From contig JAQWIK010000102.1 in assembly GCA_029248915.1 (NCBI GenBank), positions 1 to 64,000 on the forward strand: a stretch of DNA of 64,000 nucleotides, written 5' to 3'. This document shows, piece by piece, positions 34,121 through 43,930 of the stretch; position 1 is the first letter of the stretch, and each line of letters begins with the position of its first letter. Under the pieces are notes generated by a model. That model was not told the origin of the DNA and searched no databases. It worked only from the letters and a program-made list of their open reading frames with translations. Both the position numbers and the translations under genes were made by a program. Origin of the DNA: Paracoccaceae bacterium. GTDB lineage: Bacteria; Pseudomonadota; Alphaproteobacteria; Rhodobacterales; Rhodobacteraceae.

Positions 34121-34774
34121 TTAAATTATTTTTTGTCCTGTTTTTTCTATGTCGGATAAAAAGGCAGCTAACCCCTTGTCAGTCAGAGGGTGCGACACTA
34201 AGGATTTTATTACTGCAGGTGGTGCTGTCATTACATCTGCCCCAATTAAAGCGCTTTGAGTTACATGGTTAATTGTTCGAATTGAGGCAGCAAGAATTTG
34301 GGTTTCGTAGCCATAGTTGTCATAAATTAATCGAATGTCTCCGATTAGATCTAGCCCATCTAAATTGATATCATCGAGCCTTCCAATAAAGGGAGATATG
34401 AACGTTGCACCTGCCTTGGCAGCGAGTAACGCTTGGTTTGGTGAAAAGCAAAGAGTGACATTTACCATGTGCCCTAAATCAGACAAGGCTTTGCATGCTT
34501 TCAATCCATCCCAAGTTAGCGGAACTTTGACTGCTATGTTATCTGCTATTTGAGCTAATTTTACGCCTTCGGCTATCATCTGTTTGGATTCTGTAGCTGT
34601 AACTTCTGCACTTACAGGACCAGATACTATCTCACAAATTTCCTGAGTAACCTCTATTATATCTCTTCCAGACTTCCGTATTAATGATGGGTTAGTTGTC
34701 ACTCCATCTACCATCCCCAATTCGTTAAGTTCTTTAATTTCATCAATTTCAGCGGTATCTACGAAAAATTTCAT
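34121..34774 (-). CDS. fsa: Fructose-6-phosphate aldolase / small transaldolase
   Basis: A 217-residue TIM-barrel aldolase of the transaldolase superfamily. N-terminal [31 protein letters not shown] is the signature, and the Schiff-base lysine is in [15 protein letters not shown]. Enzymes of this short class act either as fructose-6-phosphate aldolase or as true transaldolase, linking glycolysis and the pentose phosphate path; sequence alone does not separate them. The track starts at 34801; ATG 34774 follows AAGGA with good spacing and gives the standard length. It is divergent from priA. Confidence 0.9.
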   Translation of the reverse strand: MKFFVDTAEIDEIKELNELGMVDGVTTNPSLIRKSGRDIIEVTQEICEIVSGPVSAEVTATESKQMIAEGVKLAQIADNIAVKVPLTWDGLKACKALSDLGHMVNVTLCFSPNQALLAAKAGATFISPFIGRLDDINLDGLDLIGDIRLIYDNYGYETQILAASIRTINHVTQSALIGADVMTAPPAVIKSLVSHPLTDKGLAAFLSDIEKTGQKII

Positions 34775-34895
34775 AATAATTATCCTTTTGGGATTGGCCA
34801 ATGTTAAGTGTCTTCGTTATATCAAGTGATTAATGCAAGATTGTTCTCTATTAAAGTCTTTTGCTGCATTATCGTTAAATTAATTTGAGGTTAAT

Positions 34896-37094
34896 TTGAA
34901 AGCGCAGGAATTTTATAATGAAAATGACGTCATTGCTGTTGTTACGACGGAGCCATTTGCACGTTTCTTAGATTACTTGGCTCCTGAGGGTGGTTGTAAA
35001 GTCGGCTCTTTTTTAATTCTTCCTTTGGGCAAAAGGAAAGTTATAGGTGTTGTTTGGGGGGCTGGCGAAGGCAATTATGAACGCTCAAAATTGCGTAGTG
35101 CGACGAGCGTGATTAATGTTCCAACCATGTCCTACACCATGAGACGATTTTTAGAAGTTGTTTCGGATTACACAATCACACCTATAAACCTTATTTTACG
35201 TCTATGTACACGTGTTCCAGACTTGACCAAACCATCTGTTACGCTGAAAGTTTTTTCGTTAGTTTCAAATTACACTGATTTTAAAAAAACGCCCCAGCGT
35301 GACCTTTTGATTTCTGCTTTGTCAAAAAATAAAAGAAGTAAACTTACCGCTAAAGAAATAGTTAGTATTTCTGGAGTTAGCAGTGCTGTGATTACAGCGG
35401 CAGCTCGTGCTGGTATACTTGATGAACAACGTATTGAGCGCGATAGCCCTTATCCAGCGCTTGATCCCGACTTTAAACCCAAAAAGCTAAATTCAAGCCA
35501 AATTAATGCTGATAAAGAAATAAGACATGTCCAAAAGCAAAATAATTTTACCGCAATTCTTTTGCAAGGAGTGACAGGCTCAGGTAAAACGGAGGTTTAC
35601 CTTGAGGCGGTAGCCAATGCTTTGAAAAATGGACAGCAGGTTTTAGTTCTTCTTCCAGAGATTGCTCTTACTTCAGAGTTTTTTAATCGTGTTAAAAACA
35701 GATTTGGTGAAAAACCAGCAGAATGGCACTCAGGAGTGACCCTTGCTGAAAGAAGACGGGTTTGGAAAATGGTATCAAGCGGAGGCGCCAAGTTAGTTAT
35801 TGGTGCACGCTCAGCTTTATTTTTACCTTTTATTAACCTAGGTTTAATTATTGTAGATGAAGAGCACGACCAATCATATAAACAAGAGGATGGCGTTATT
35901 TATAATGCTCGAGATATGGCTGTTTTGAGATCTTCGATCGAAGGTTCGATGGTAATTCTTGCTTCGGCAACTCCAAGCCTTGAGAGTTGGGTGAATGCGA
36001 AAAATGGTAAGTATAAACACGTTTACATTAATGAACGATATGGGCAGGCAACTCTACCGAGCTTGTTAGCTATAGATTTGCGAAAAGAAAAATTGAAGTC
36101 TGATGAATGGATTTCCGTCAGTTTAAAAGAATCTGTTACAGAATGCCTCAATAATAACGAGCAATCTCTTTTATTTTTAAATAGAAGGGGTTATTCCCCA
36201 ACTACAGTTTGTAGAACCTGTGGGAACCAAATATCGTGCGATGAATGTGATGCAAGGATGGTTGAGCATCGTTTCATTAAACGCCTTATGTGTCATCAAT
36301 GTGGTCATACCAAGGTAATGCCTGATAAATGCCCTTCATGTGGGATTGAGGGAAAATTAGCGGTAATTGGTCCTGGAGTGGAACGATTGGCTGAAGAGGC
36401 TCAACGAAAATTTCCCAACGCTAAAATATCAGTTTTGTCTTCTGATTTATACGGATCAGCCAAATCTCTTAAAGCTGAAATTCAAAAAATTTCTGAAGGA
36501 AATATAGATATAATTATTGGTACTCAATTGGTGGCTAAAGGGCATAACTTTCCAAAATTGAGGTTGGTTGGGGTAATTGATATCGATATTGGTCTGCAGG
36601 GATCAGATTTGAGAGCAGCCGAGCGTACTTATCAATTGGTTAGGCAAGTTTCTGGAAGAGCCGGGCGAACAGATAATAAAGGAATGGCCTTAATCCAAAC
36701 CTATCAGCCTGAGCATCCTGTAGTTGAAGCAATTATAAAAGGCGATGATGACGATTTTTGGGTATCAGAAGCTAAACAGCGCGAGCTAGCCTGTATGCCT
36801 CCATTTGGAAAATTGGTGGGAATAGTTATATCTTCAAATAGTCTTGACAAGGCCATGTCTTTAGCCAATCAGCTAAAAAAAAATACCCATCCTCTCGATA
36901 TATTGGCAGCTAAAATCTACGGCCCCGCTCCTGCACCGATTTCAAGGATTAAAGGTCGCCACCGGATACGTTTTTTAGTTAAATCCCCAAGGACCTCAGG
37001 GCTCCAAGACGCAATTCGAAATTGGGTGGCTACTGTTTCGCTTAAGGGAGATTTGCGATTATCCATCGACATCGACCCTCAAAGCTTTTACTAG
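34896..37094 (+). CDS. priA: Primosomal replication protein N' (PriA helicase)
   Basis: PriA rebuilds replisomes at stalled forks; it is a 3'-5' SF2 helicase that reloads DnaB. Domains: N-terminal 3'BD; Walker A GVTGSGKTEVYL (~residue 229); Walker B DEEHDQSYKQ; the zinc module CRTCGNQISCDECDARMVEHRF...CHQCGHTKVMPDKCPSCG (eight cysteines); helicase motifs V-VI as GTQLVAKGHNFPKL and RQVSGRAGR. At 732 residues it is full length. It starts with TTG (34896) behind GAGG. The MFS gene follows closely on the same strand, so operon reading is likely. Confidence 0.97.
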   Translation: MKAQEFYNENDVIAVVTTEPFARFLDYLAPEGGCKVGSFLILPLGKRKVIGVVWGAGEGNYERSKLRSATSVINVPTMSYTMRRFLEVVSDYTITPINLILRLCTRVPDLTKPSVTLKVFSLVSNYTDFKKTPQRDLLISALSKNKRSKLTAKEIVSISGVSSAVITAAARAGILDEQRIERDSPYPALDPDFKPKKLNSSQINADKEIRHVQKQNNFTAILLQGVTGSGKTEVYLEAVANALKNGQQVLVLLPEIALTSEFFNRVKNRFGEKPAEWHSGVTLAERRRVWKMVSSGGAKLVIGARSALFLPFINLGLIIVDEEHDQSYKQEDGVIYNARDMAVLRSSIEGSMVILASATPSLESWVNAKNGKYKHVYINERYGQATLPSLLAIDLRKEKLKSDEWISVSLKESVTECLNNNEQSLLFLNRRGYSPTTVCRTCGNQISCDECDARMVEHRFIKRLMCHQCGHTKVMPDKCPSCGIEGKLAVIGPGVERLAEEAQRKFPNAKISVLSSDLYGSAKSLKAEIQKISEGNIDIIIGTQLVAKGHNFPKLRLVGVIDIDIGLQGSDLRAAERTYQLVRQVSGRAGRTDNKGMALIQTYQPEHPVVEAIIKGDDDDFWVSEAKQRELACMPPFGKLVGIVISSNSLDKAMSLANQLKKNTHPLDILAAKIYGPAPAPISRIKGRHRIRFLVKSPRTSGLQDAIRNWVATVSLKGDLRLSIDIDPQSFY

Positions 37095-37133
37095 CTTTTT
37101 AATTTACACTACTTCTGTTGACAGGTTTTGCTG

Positions 37134-38375
37134 ATGGCTCGTTTGGTTTCAATCTTTGAGGTGAGCGAATTGCCTTTTTGGCGGAGGCCAATTTCTCTTC
37201 TGTTCATAATGGCTGTGGCGATGCCGATCGCATTTTCTGTGTGGTCAGCGCTATTAAACAACTTTGTTATTCAGATAGCTGATTTTGATGGCTCAGACAT
37301 TGGTTTGCTGCACACAGTTAGGGAAGTTCCTGGGTTTTTAGCGATAGGTGTAATTTTAATCATCATGTTTTTAAGGGAGCAAACTCTTGGACTAATTTCT
37401 CTTGCTTTACTTGGTGTCGCAACTGCTTTGACTGCTTACTTTCCTTCTGTATCTGGGTTGCTGATTATTACTCTTATAAGTTCATTTGGGTTCCATTACT
37501 TTGAAACCGTCAATCAATCATTACAGTTACAATGGCTCCCAAAAGAAAAGGCTCCTCAGATCATAGGTTGGCTAGTTGGGGCGGGCTCTATAGCAACGCT
37601 TATTGTTTATCTCGGAATAATTATTGGTTGGCAAAAATTAGAACTTTCATTCAATTTTATTTATCTAACGTCAGGTGGTTTAACAGCTTTAATAGCAATA
37701 TTGTGCTTATTATTTTTTCCAACCTTTAAAACTGAAACAAAACAAATAACGAAATTGGTGCTGCGTCGTCGTTACTGGTTATATTATGCTTTGCAATTTT
37801 TATCCGGCGCGCGAAGACAAATATTTGTTGTCTTTGCAGGTTTTATGATGGTTGAAAAGTTTGGTTTTGAGGTGCATCAGTTGACGGCACTTTTACTAAT
37901 TAATTTGGCAATAAACATTTTTGTAGCACCGCTTTTTGGCCATTTTATAGCTCACTTTGGAGAGCGACGTGCTCTAATAATTGAGTATTTGGGCTTAGTA
38001 TTCGTTTTTGTGGCTTACGGTGGAATTTATTTGTTTGATTGGGGGGTTGTGTTGGCAGCGACATTGTTTGTTCTAGATCATTTGTTTTTTGGTCTGCGAA
38101 TGGCTCTTAAGACTTATTTCCAAAAGATTTCTGCTCCTGAAGATATTGCTCCAACTGCAGCTGTTGCGTTTACTATAAATCATATCGCTGCTGTATTCCT
38201 TCCAGTTCTATTAGGACTATTATGGCTGATTTCACCGGCTATTGTTTTTATGGTTGCAGCCTTGTTAGCTTTCTTATCGTTTACATTGGCTTTATTGGTT
38301 CCTAGATTTCCTGATATCGGGAATGAAACCTTGCTAGCACTGAAAACATATTCAAAATATAAAAATGGGGAGTGA
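37134..38375 (+). CDS. Major facilitator superfamily transporter
   Basis: A 413-residue inner-membrane protein with ~12 predicted helices. Typical MFS loops are visible: FDGSDIGLLHTVREVPGFLAIG after helix 2, and APLFGHFIAHFGERRALI in the second half. Cargo is unknown. The track starts at TTG 37128; ATG 37134 has AGG at better spacing (8 nt) and is preferred. It is 3 bp from prmA and likely co-transcribed with priA and prmA, though no functional link to replication or methylation is apparent. Confidence 0.85.
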   Translation: MARLVSIFEVSELPFWRRPISLLFIMAVAMPIAFSVWSALLNNFVIQIADFDGSDIGLLHTVREVPGFLAIGVILIIMFLREQTLGLISLALLGVATALTAYFPSVSGLLIITLISSFGFHYFETVNQSLQLQWLPKEKAPQIIGWLVGAGSIATLIVYLGIIIGWQKLELSFNFIYLTSGGLTALIAILCLLFFPTFKTETKQITKLVLRRRYWLYYALQFLSGARRQIFVVFAGFMMVEKFGFEVHQLTALLLINLAINIFVAPLFGHFIAHFGERRALIIEYLGLVFVFVAYGGIYLFDWGVVLAATLFVLDHLFFGLRMALKTYFQKISAPEDIAPTAAVAFTINHIAAVFLPVLLGLLWLISPAIVFMVAALLAFLSFTLALLVPRFPDIGNETLLALKTYSKYKNGE

Positions 38376-38378
38376 AGA

Positions 38379-39242
38379 TTGGTAACCTATTCGGCAATTA
38401 CAAAAGTGAAAGATAGAAAACGAGCTGAAGGCTTGGGTGTTGCTTTTGAAAAACTTAATCCAGCACCCATGGGGGTGGGGGTATTTGAGTTGGAGGATGG
38501 TTCTAGTGAATGGGAAGTAGGTGCTTATTTTGATGATGAACCAGACGAAGTGTCAATTCTAATATTGGAAAACGCTTTTGAAGCAACTGGAATTGTCATA
38601 TCTGAAATACCTGAAACAGATTGGGTTTCGAAAGTAAAACGAGAGTTGAGCCCTGTTGAAGCTGGTCGGTTTTTCGTTTTTGGTGACCACGATGCAGAAA
38701 AATTACCACAGGATCGAGTTGGATTGCTTATTGAGGCATCAATGGCCTTTGGTACTGGGCATCATGGGACAACAAAAGGTTGCCTTTTAGCTTTAGATAG
38801 TCTCATTTCGAAGAACAAAAGGTTGGATAATGTCATTGATATAGGCTGTGGTACGGCAGTGCTTGCTATGGCTGTAGGAAAGGTTTCTTCCTCTAAGATT
38901 ATTGCGAGTGATGTGGACCAAGTTGCAGTAGAAGTTGCTTTGGCAAATTTGAAGGCTAACAAGTTGCAAAATCGCATTGATTGTCTAGAAGCCATGGGTT
39001 TTGAGAATGAGCTAATCAAGTCCAATGCACCTTTTGACCTAATATTTGCAAATATTTTGAAACCACCTTTAATTGATTTGGCTCCTTCAATTAGGAATTA
39101 TTTAAAAAGTGGTGGGCATGCGATTGTGTCAGGAATTTTAGATGTGCAAGCTTCTGAAATAATTGAGGTTTATCATCAAAATAATCTAAAGGTCCTTGAC
39201 CGCATTGATATTGGTGAATGGGTAACACTTACTTTTATTTGA
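38379..39242 (+). CDS. prmA: Ribosomal protein L11 methyltransferase
   Basis: PrmA trimethylates lysines and the N-terminus of ribosomal protein L11 with SAM. The N-terminal substrate-recognition domain (residues ~1-115) contains WVSKVKRELSPVEAGRFFVFG; the methyltransferase core has MAFGTGHHGTTKG, the SAM motif NVIDIGCGTAVLAMAVG and NILKPPLIDLAP (motif IV-like). 287 residues. It starts with TTG at 38379 behind GGGGAG (good spacing), 3 bp from the MFS stop. A 169-bp gap then leads to ruvC. Confidence 0.93.
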   Translation: MVTYSAITKVKDRKRAEGLGVAFEKLNPAPMGVGVFELEDGSSEWEVGAYFDDEPDEVSILILENAFEATGIVISEIPETDWVSKVKRELSPVEAGRFFVFGDHDAEKLPQDRVGLLIEASMAFGTGHHGTTKGCLLALDSLISKNKRLDNVIDIGCGTAVLAMAVGKVSSSKIIASDVDQVAVEVALANLKANKLQNRIDCLEAMGFENELIKSNAPFDLIFANILKPPLIDLAPSIRNYLKSGGHAIVSGILDVQASEIIEVYHQNNLKVLDRIDIGEWVTLTFI

Positions 39243-39411
39243 CCTTTACAAATTTTTGAAAGAGTTATTTGTTTTGGAAATAATCTGAAAATAGCCTCAT
39301 TTAAAAATCAGGCTGTAAAAACCCGATTAACGACGTATTGGATAATAAAGGCATTGGATTTTGTTCACGTTTCGTGCTACTCTTTTTTTTAGGTAATAAA
39401 GGCAGTAATAA

Positions 39412-39912
39412 ATGCGGGTTTTAGGAATTGATCCAGGCTTAAGAAATATGGGCTGGGGAATAATTGACGTAAAAGGAAACAAACTAACTCACATAGCAAA
39501 TGGTGTTTGTAAATCTCAGGGTGAGGATTTGGCTACAAGGCTACTTTGTTTGTTTGATCAAATGGAACAAATACTACAAAAATGGCTGCCGACGCATGCA
39601 GCAGTAGAAAATACTTTCGTTAATAAAGATGGCGTGAACTCACTTAAACTGGCCCAAGCAAGAGCTATCGCTTTATTAGTTCCGAGGAAATTTGGCCTTG
39701 CTGTGTCAGAATATGCTCCTAACAAAGTGAAGAAGACCGTCGTTGGCGTTGGACATGCAGACAAACAACAAATAGCGCATATGGTTCAGCTTCAGCTTCC
39801 CGGCGTTAAATTAAATGGACCAGACTCAGCAGACGCTCTGGCTATTGCAATTTGTCACTCATATCATGCAGTATCGAATAATCGTTTTCAGCAAGCCCTA
39901 GAGAAGGTGTGA
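39412..39912 (+). CDS. ruvC: Holliday junction endonuclease RuvC
   Basis: RuvC cleaves Holliday junctions symmetrically. The four acidic catalytic residues are in place: Asp in [15 protein letters not shown] (residue 7), Glu in [11 protein letters not shown], and the two Asps in [13 protein letters not shown]. The 166-residue length is normal. ATG 39412 lies after AAGG. It leads ruvA (2-bp gap) and ruvB. The 169-bp upstream gap has an AGCCT/AGGCT mini-hairpin but no clear regulatory box; I saw no LexA palindrome. Confidence 0.97.
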   Translation: MRVLGIDPGLRNMGWGIIDVKGNKLTHIANGVCKSQGEDLATRLLCLFDQMEQILQKWLPTHAAVENTFVNKDGVNSLKLAQARAIALLVPRKFGLAVSEYAPNKVKKTVVGVGHADKQQIAHMVQLQLPGVKLNGPDSADALAIAICHSYHAVSNNRFQQALEKV

Positions 39913-39914
39913 TT

Positions 39915-40586
39915 ATGATTGGCAGATTGCGTGGTCGTGTAGATTATAAAGCACAAGATCATTTTTTGTTAGATGTTAATGGTGTTGGATATCTAGTCTT
40001 TTGCTCAGAACGGACACTTGCCGACATACCAACCAATGGAGAGTTTACAACAATTTATACCGACTTACTTGTTAGAGAAGACTTAATGCAGCTCTTTGGG
40101 TTTGTATCGCAGGTAGAAAAAGAATGGTATCGGTTGCTAATTTCTGTTCAAGGGGTCGGTGCCAAGGCCTCTTTGGCCATTTTAAGTGCTTTGGGAGAAG
40201 ATGGAGTTAGTCGAGCCATCGCACTAGGTGACTGGACTTCAATCAAGTCTGCTAAGGGTATAGGTCCAAAGACTGCTCAAAGAGTAGTGAATGAACTGAA
40301 AGACAAAGCAGCCCATGTTATGTCGATCGTACCTATCGAAGTTAGTAGGGGCGAAAAGGTTATAGATGATGATGACGTTGTTGAAGTTATTGATAATCAA
40401 GCATCTAAAGATTTAGCTATGTCAAACAAAAATGCGCAAGCTGATGCTTTATCAGCATTGCAAAATCTTGGTTACACACCAGGCGACTCTGCTACTGCGG
40501 TAGCGAAAGTGCTTCATGAAAATTCTGATTTAAGCACTGAAGAATTAATCCGGGACTCACTCAAAATGCTTAGCCCAAAAGGATAA
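39915..40586 (+). CDS. ruvA: Holliday junction branch-migration protein RuvA
   Basis: RuvA binds the four-way junction and loads RuvB. Domain I is [30 protein letters not shown], domain II has the tandem HhH ([34 protein letters not shown]), then an acidic flexible linker ([16 protein letters not shown]) leads to domain [27 protein letters not shown]. The track uses GTG 39909; ATG 39915 has GAGAAGG 7 nt upstream and gives the standard MIGRL start. It lies between ruvC and ruvB (2 bp each side). Confidence 0.97.
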   Translation: MIGRLRGRVDYKAQDHFLLDVNGVGYLVFCSERTLADIPTNGEFTTIYTDLLVREDLMQLFGFVSQVEKEWYRLLISVQGVGAKASLAILSALGEDGVSRAIALGDWTSIKSAKGIGPKTAQRVVNELKDKAAHVMSIVPIEVSRGEKVIDDDDVVEVIDNQASKDLAMSNKNAQADALSALQNLGYTPGDSATAVAKVLHENSDLSTEELIRDSLKMLSPKG

Positions 40587-40588
40587 TA

Positions 40589-41608
40589 ATGAGCGAAATT
40601 AATCCCTTACTTCGAGAAGAGCCAATACCTGATGATAGTGATAGAGCTCTAAGGCCAAAATCGATTAGCGAATTTATAGGACAGTCAGAAGCTCGTTCTA
40701 ACCTCCGTGTTTTTATTGAAAGTGCAAGGCGGCGCAATGATGCTATGGATCATACCCTATTTTTTGGACCCCCAGGATTAGGTAAAACTACTCTTGCTCA
40801 AATAATCAGTAGGGAACTGGGTGTAAATTTTAAAATGAGTTCTGGCCCAGTTTTAGCAAAAGCAGGTGATTTGGCGGCAATTTTAACCAATTTAGAGACT
40901 AACGATGTTTTGTTTATTGATGAAATTCACAGACTGAACCCAGTCGTCGAAGAGATTTTATACCCAGCGCTGGAGGATTTTGAATTAGATCTTGTAATTG
41001 GAGAAGGTCCAGCAGCAAGAACAGTTCGGATTGAACTTCAGCCATTCACGCTAGTTGGGGCAACAACCAGATTGGGGCTTCTTACGACGCCACTGCGTGA
41101 CCGGTTTGGAATACCAATTAGGCTGCAGTACTATTCTGACGAAGAACTTTATGAAATTGTCAAATTGAATACAGAGAAACTTGGTGTTGCTTCCGATGAA
41201 AATGGGGCAAGAGAAATTGCACGGCGAGCTAGAGGTACCCCGAGAATAGCTGGGCGTCTTCTAAGACGAGTGGTTGATTTTGTATTGGTTGAGGGTGATG
41301 GTGTTTTAAACAAAAAAATAGCTGACCACGCTTTAAGTCGCCTTGGAGTAGATAATTTAGGCCTTGATGGTGCAGATCGAAGGTACTTAAAATTAATAGC
41401 AGAACAGTATTCTGGCGGACCTGTTGGAATTGAGACTTTATGTGCGGCGATATCTGAAAGTAGGGATGCATTGGAAGAAGTTATTGAACCTTACCTGTTG
41501 CAAATGGGATTGATTCAGAGAACACCCCGCGGCCGCATGCTTGCGAATAACGGTTGGAAGCACCTTGGGATGCAACCACCCAAGTCGCAAGGAAATATGT
41601 TTGAGTAA
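40589..41608 (+). CDS. ruvB: Holliday junction branch-migration helicase RuvB
   Basis: RuvB is the hexameric AAA+ motor for junction migration. Walker [13 protein letters not shown], Walker [16 protein letters not shown], sensor 1 [18 protein letters not shown] and arginine finger region [22 protein letters not shown]-like (here RRVVDF), with the C-terminal winged helix ([30 protein letters not shown]). 339 residues. It ends the ruvCAB operon, 18 bp before the next gene on the same strand. Confidence 0.97.
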   Translation: MSEINPLLREEPIPDDSDRALRPKSISEFIGQSEARSNLRVFIESARRRNDAMDHTLFFGPPGLGKTTLAQIISRELGVNFKMSSGPVLAKAGDLAAILTNLETNDVLFIDEIHRLNPVVEEILYPALEDFELDLVIGEGPAARTVRIELQPFTLVGATTRLGLLTTPLRDRFGIPIRLQYYSDEELYEIVKLNTEKLGVASDENGAREIARRARGTPRIAGRLLRRVVDFVLVEGDGVLNKKIADHALSRLGVDNLGLDGADRRYLKLIAEQYSGGPVGIETLCAAISESRDALEEVIEPYLLQMGLIQRTPRGRMLANNGWKHLGMQPPKSQGNMFE

Positions 41609-41625
41609 ATTGAAATTAAGTATTT

Positions 41626-42276
41626 TTGGTAAGAATTTTGAAAAAACATAAAGGCTCAATAGAAACTTATTTTACTCGATCAGATGGAAAGTATATTTTT
41701 GCTAGATGGGGAAGACCCATCGCCCCAGTTGTTTTCGGTGTGCAGGATGAAACTCTTGTAACTTTAAAATCAGTTATTCAATCAATAGTTGATTTGGCTA
41801 ACCACGAATTAGTGGAAACTGATCCTGAGTTGGGATCAAATGCAATGTTTTTTTTCTTTTTATCTTGGGAAGAGTTGCTCGAAGTAAAGGATTTAGACAG
41901 AATTATTCCGCATCTGGGCAATTTGGTTGAACGCTTAAAATCTATTCAAGCAAATCAATATAGGTTTTTCAGGTTTGATACCGCTGGCGGTATCAAAGCA
42001 GTTTTCACGTTTATTTGCATGGACGACAACTTAGCCTCAGTATCTGCTGAAGTGTTATGTTTGAACCAAGTTGTTCAGATGTTTTTACTTTGGTCCGATG
42101 ATGCATTTAAAGAAAAATCTCCCACTTCAATTACAAATAATGGCGCGGTTATAATCAATCCGATAATAGGTGATACTATCAGAGCAGTTTATGATCCGAC
42201 GATGCCAATAGTTTCAACTGATAAAAGTCATGCCTTAAGAGCGCAGGCCAGAATAGATTTGTTTAGAAAGAATTAA
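41626..42276 (+). CDS. Conserved hypothetical protein between ruvB and ybgC
   Basis: A 216-residue protein with no recognisable catalytic motif. FARWGRPIAPVVFGVQDETL near residue 25 and ETDPELGSNAMFFFFLSWEEL look like strongly conserved family blocks; the rest is mixed alpha/beta and soluble. I recognise the pattern as a Rhodobacterales protein found in the same place between ruvB and ybgC, but no function is known to me. The start is uncertain: TTG 41626 (track) or TTG 41638, neither with a clear Shine-Dalgarno. It is 3 bp from ybgC. Confidence 0.8.
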   Translation: MVRILKKHKGSIETYFTRSDGKYIFARWGRPIAPVVFGVQDETLVTLKSVIQSIVDLANHELVETDPELGSNAMFFFFLSWEELLEVKDLDRIIPHLGNLVERLKSIQANQYRFFRFDTAGGIKAVFTFICMDDNLASVSAEVLCLNQVVQMFLLWSDDAFKEKSPTSITNNGAVIINPIIGDTIRAVYDPTMPIVSTDKSHALRAQARIDLFRKN

Positions 42277-42278
42277 GT

Positions 42279-42671
42279 ATGAAAAATCATTCAATGAATA
42301 TCCGAGTTTATTATGAAGATACGGATTTAGGAGGAGTTGTATACTATGCTAATTATTTGCGATTTATAGAAAGAGCCCGAAGCGAGTGGATCCGCAATCT
42401 TGGAATTGATCAAATCAAAATGCGGAATGAGGAAAAAGCCATTTTTGTAGTGACAAAACTTAAAGCAGATTACCTACGGCCGGCACATTTCGATGATATG
42501 CTTAAAGTCGAAACAAAGATAAAAGTTGTTTCCCCGGTCAGAGCGTATTTCTACCAAAATATTTTTCGCGAAGAAGAAGTTATATTTAATGCAGAAGTAT
42601 GTGTAACATGCACTTCAACTTCCGGTAAAGTCGAACGATTACCAGAAAAGATTAAAACATTAATGACATAA
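42279..42671 (+). CDS. ybgC: Tol-Pal-associated acyl-CoA thioesterase YbgC
   Basis: YbgC is a 4-hydroxybenzoyl-CoA-thioesterase-type hotdog enzyme at the head of tol-pal operons, proposed to work in envelope phospholipid metabolism. The active-site strand and helix are YYEDTDLGGVVYYANYLRFIERARSEW with the catalytic Asp in YEDTD; core strand KADYLRPAHFDDMLKV. 130 residues is typical. It is 3 bp after the hypothetical gene and 66 bp ahead of tolQ. Confidence 0.93.
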   Translation: MKNHSMNIRVYYEDTDLGGVVYYANYLRFIERARSEWIRNLGIDQIKMRNEEKAIFVVTKLKADYLRPAHFDDMLKVETKIKVVSPVRAYFYQNIFREEEVIFNAEVCVTCTSTSGKVERLPEKIKTLMT

Positions 42672-42737
42672 AACTATACTCGGTCCCTTTTCTCATGTTA
42701 ACAGGGTGCCGGTTTTATAATCGTGAGGAAATTGCCC

Positions 42738-43448
42738 ATGATATCAGAAGCATTAATATTAACAGCTATAGTAGCAACTCCAGAAATGGATTTTTCATTT
42801 TGGGCTCTCTTCGCTCGAGCAACAATTACGGTTAAAATTGTTATTTTATTGCTGATTGGTGCGTCTTTTTGGGCATGGTCCATTATTATTCAAAGACATC
42901 TAATTTTCAATTCAGCTAGAAGGGATGCTACAAGATTTGACCGAGCTTTTTGGTCTGGTGAGCCTTTGGACGAATTATATCAACAGCTTGGGCAGAACCC
43001 ACGGGGGCGAGCGGCGAAAATTTTTGTAGCGGGTATGAAGGAATGGGAGCAGTCACAGCGTGCGGATGGTGGTTTAATAGCTGGCATTCAATCACGCGTC
43101 GATAGATCAATGGATGTAGCCGTCTCGAGAGAGGCTGAAAAATTACAATCAGGATTGATTGTTTTGGCAACTGTTGGCTCAACGGCGCCATTTGTGGGCT
43201 TGTTTGGTACAGTTTGGGGCATAATGAATGCCTTTATTGAAATTGCCCAACAGCAAAATACAAACTTAGCTGTTGTTGCCCCTGGGATTGCTGAGGCCTT
43301 GTTGGCCACAGGTCTTGGCCTACTAGCGGCTATTCCAGCTGTAGTTTTTTATAACAAGCTTAATTCTGACTGTGATAGAATCGTGGCTGGATATGAAAGT
43401 TTTGCTGATGAGTTCTCAACAATATTGAGCCGTCAATTGGATAGTTAA
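42738..43448 (+). CDS. tolQ: Tol-Pal proton-channel subunit TolQ
   Basis: TolQ with TolR uses the proton motive force to drive TolA, keeping the outer membrane tethered during division. It has three transmembrane helices; TM1 near residues 20-45 (VKIVILLLIGASFWAWSIII), TM2/3 with LIVLATVGSTAPFVGLFGTVWGIMNAF and GIAEALLATGLGLLAAIPAVVFYN, the MotA/ExbB signature. ATG 42738 has GAGGAA upstream; the track's GTG 42723 is rejected. 236 residues. tolR starts 1 bp after its stop. Confidence 0.96.
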   Translation: MISEALILTAIVATPEMDFSFWALFARATITVKIVILLLIGASFWAWSIIIQRHLIFNSARRDATRFDRAFWSGEPLDELYQQLGQNPRGRAAKIFVAGMKEWEQSQRADGGLIAGIQSRVDRSMDVAVSREAEKLQSGLIVLATVGSTAPFVGLFGTVWGIMNAFIEIAQQQNTNLAVVAPGIAEALLATGLGLLAAIPAVVFYNKLNSDCDRIVAGYESFADEFSTILSRQLDS

Positions 43449-43449
43449 T

Positions 43450-43923
43450 ATGAGTGCCACTGCTAATTTGAAAAACCTTAAGCAGTCTAGACGAAGATAT
43501 AGTCGAAGATCAGTTCCTATGTCTGAGATAAACGTGACACCTTTTGTCGATGTAATGTTAGTTCTTTTAATTATTTTTATGGTAGCAGCTCCCATGTTAA
43601 CTGTTGGAGTCGATGTTGAATTGCCAAAAAGTGCAGCTAATGCATTAGAAACAGAAAATGAAGAGCCCTTAACCATTACGATAACAAAGGAAGGGGAAAT
43701 TGTTTTGCAAACGAGTACTATACCGAGGGAACAATTGATTACTCGTCTTCAAGGTGTTGCTGCTGAACGTGCAAGTAATCGTATTTTTTTGCGGGCTGAT
43801 GGAGCAGTTCAATATGAGTTCGTTATGCAAATTATGGGCGCTTTGAATGCCGGCGGTTTTCAGGATATAGGATTAGTCACGGATATTGGAGGCCCAGCCT
43901 TAAACGACGTTTCTGAAGAGTAA
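43450..43923 (+). CDS. tolR: Tol-Pal proton-channel subunit TolR (ExbD family)
   Basis: A 157-residue ExbD-type protein with one N-terminal transmembrane helix carrying the proton-conducting Asp: SEINVTPFVDVMLVLLIIFMVAAPML, where D is the D23-like residue of TolR. The periplasmic domain includes GAVQYEFVMQIMGALNAGGFQDIGLVTD. Arg/Lys-rich start (KNLKQSRRRYSRRS) is cytoplasmic. It sits between tolQ (1-bp gap) and tolA (7-bp gap), as expected for the motor complex. Confidence 0.95.
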   Translation: MSATANLKNLKQSRRRYSRRSVPMSEINVTPFVDVMLVLLIIFMVAAPMLTVGVDVELPKSAANALETENEEPLTITITKEGEIVLQTSTIPREQLITRLQGVAAERASNRIFLRADGAVQYEFVMQIMGALNAGGFQDIGLVTDIGGPALNDVSEE

Positions 43924-43930
43924 AAAGGTT

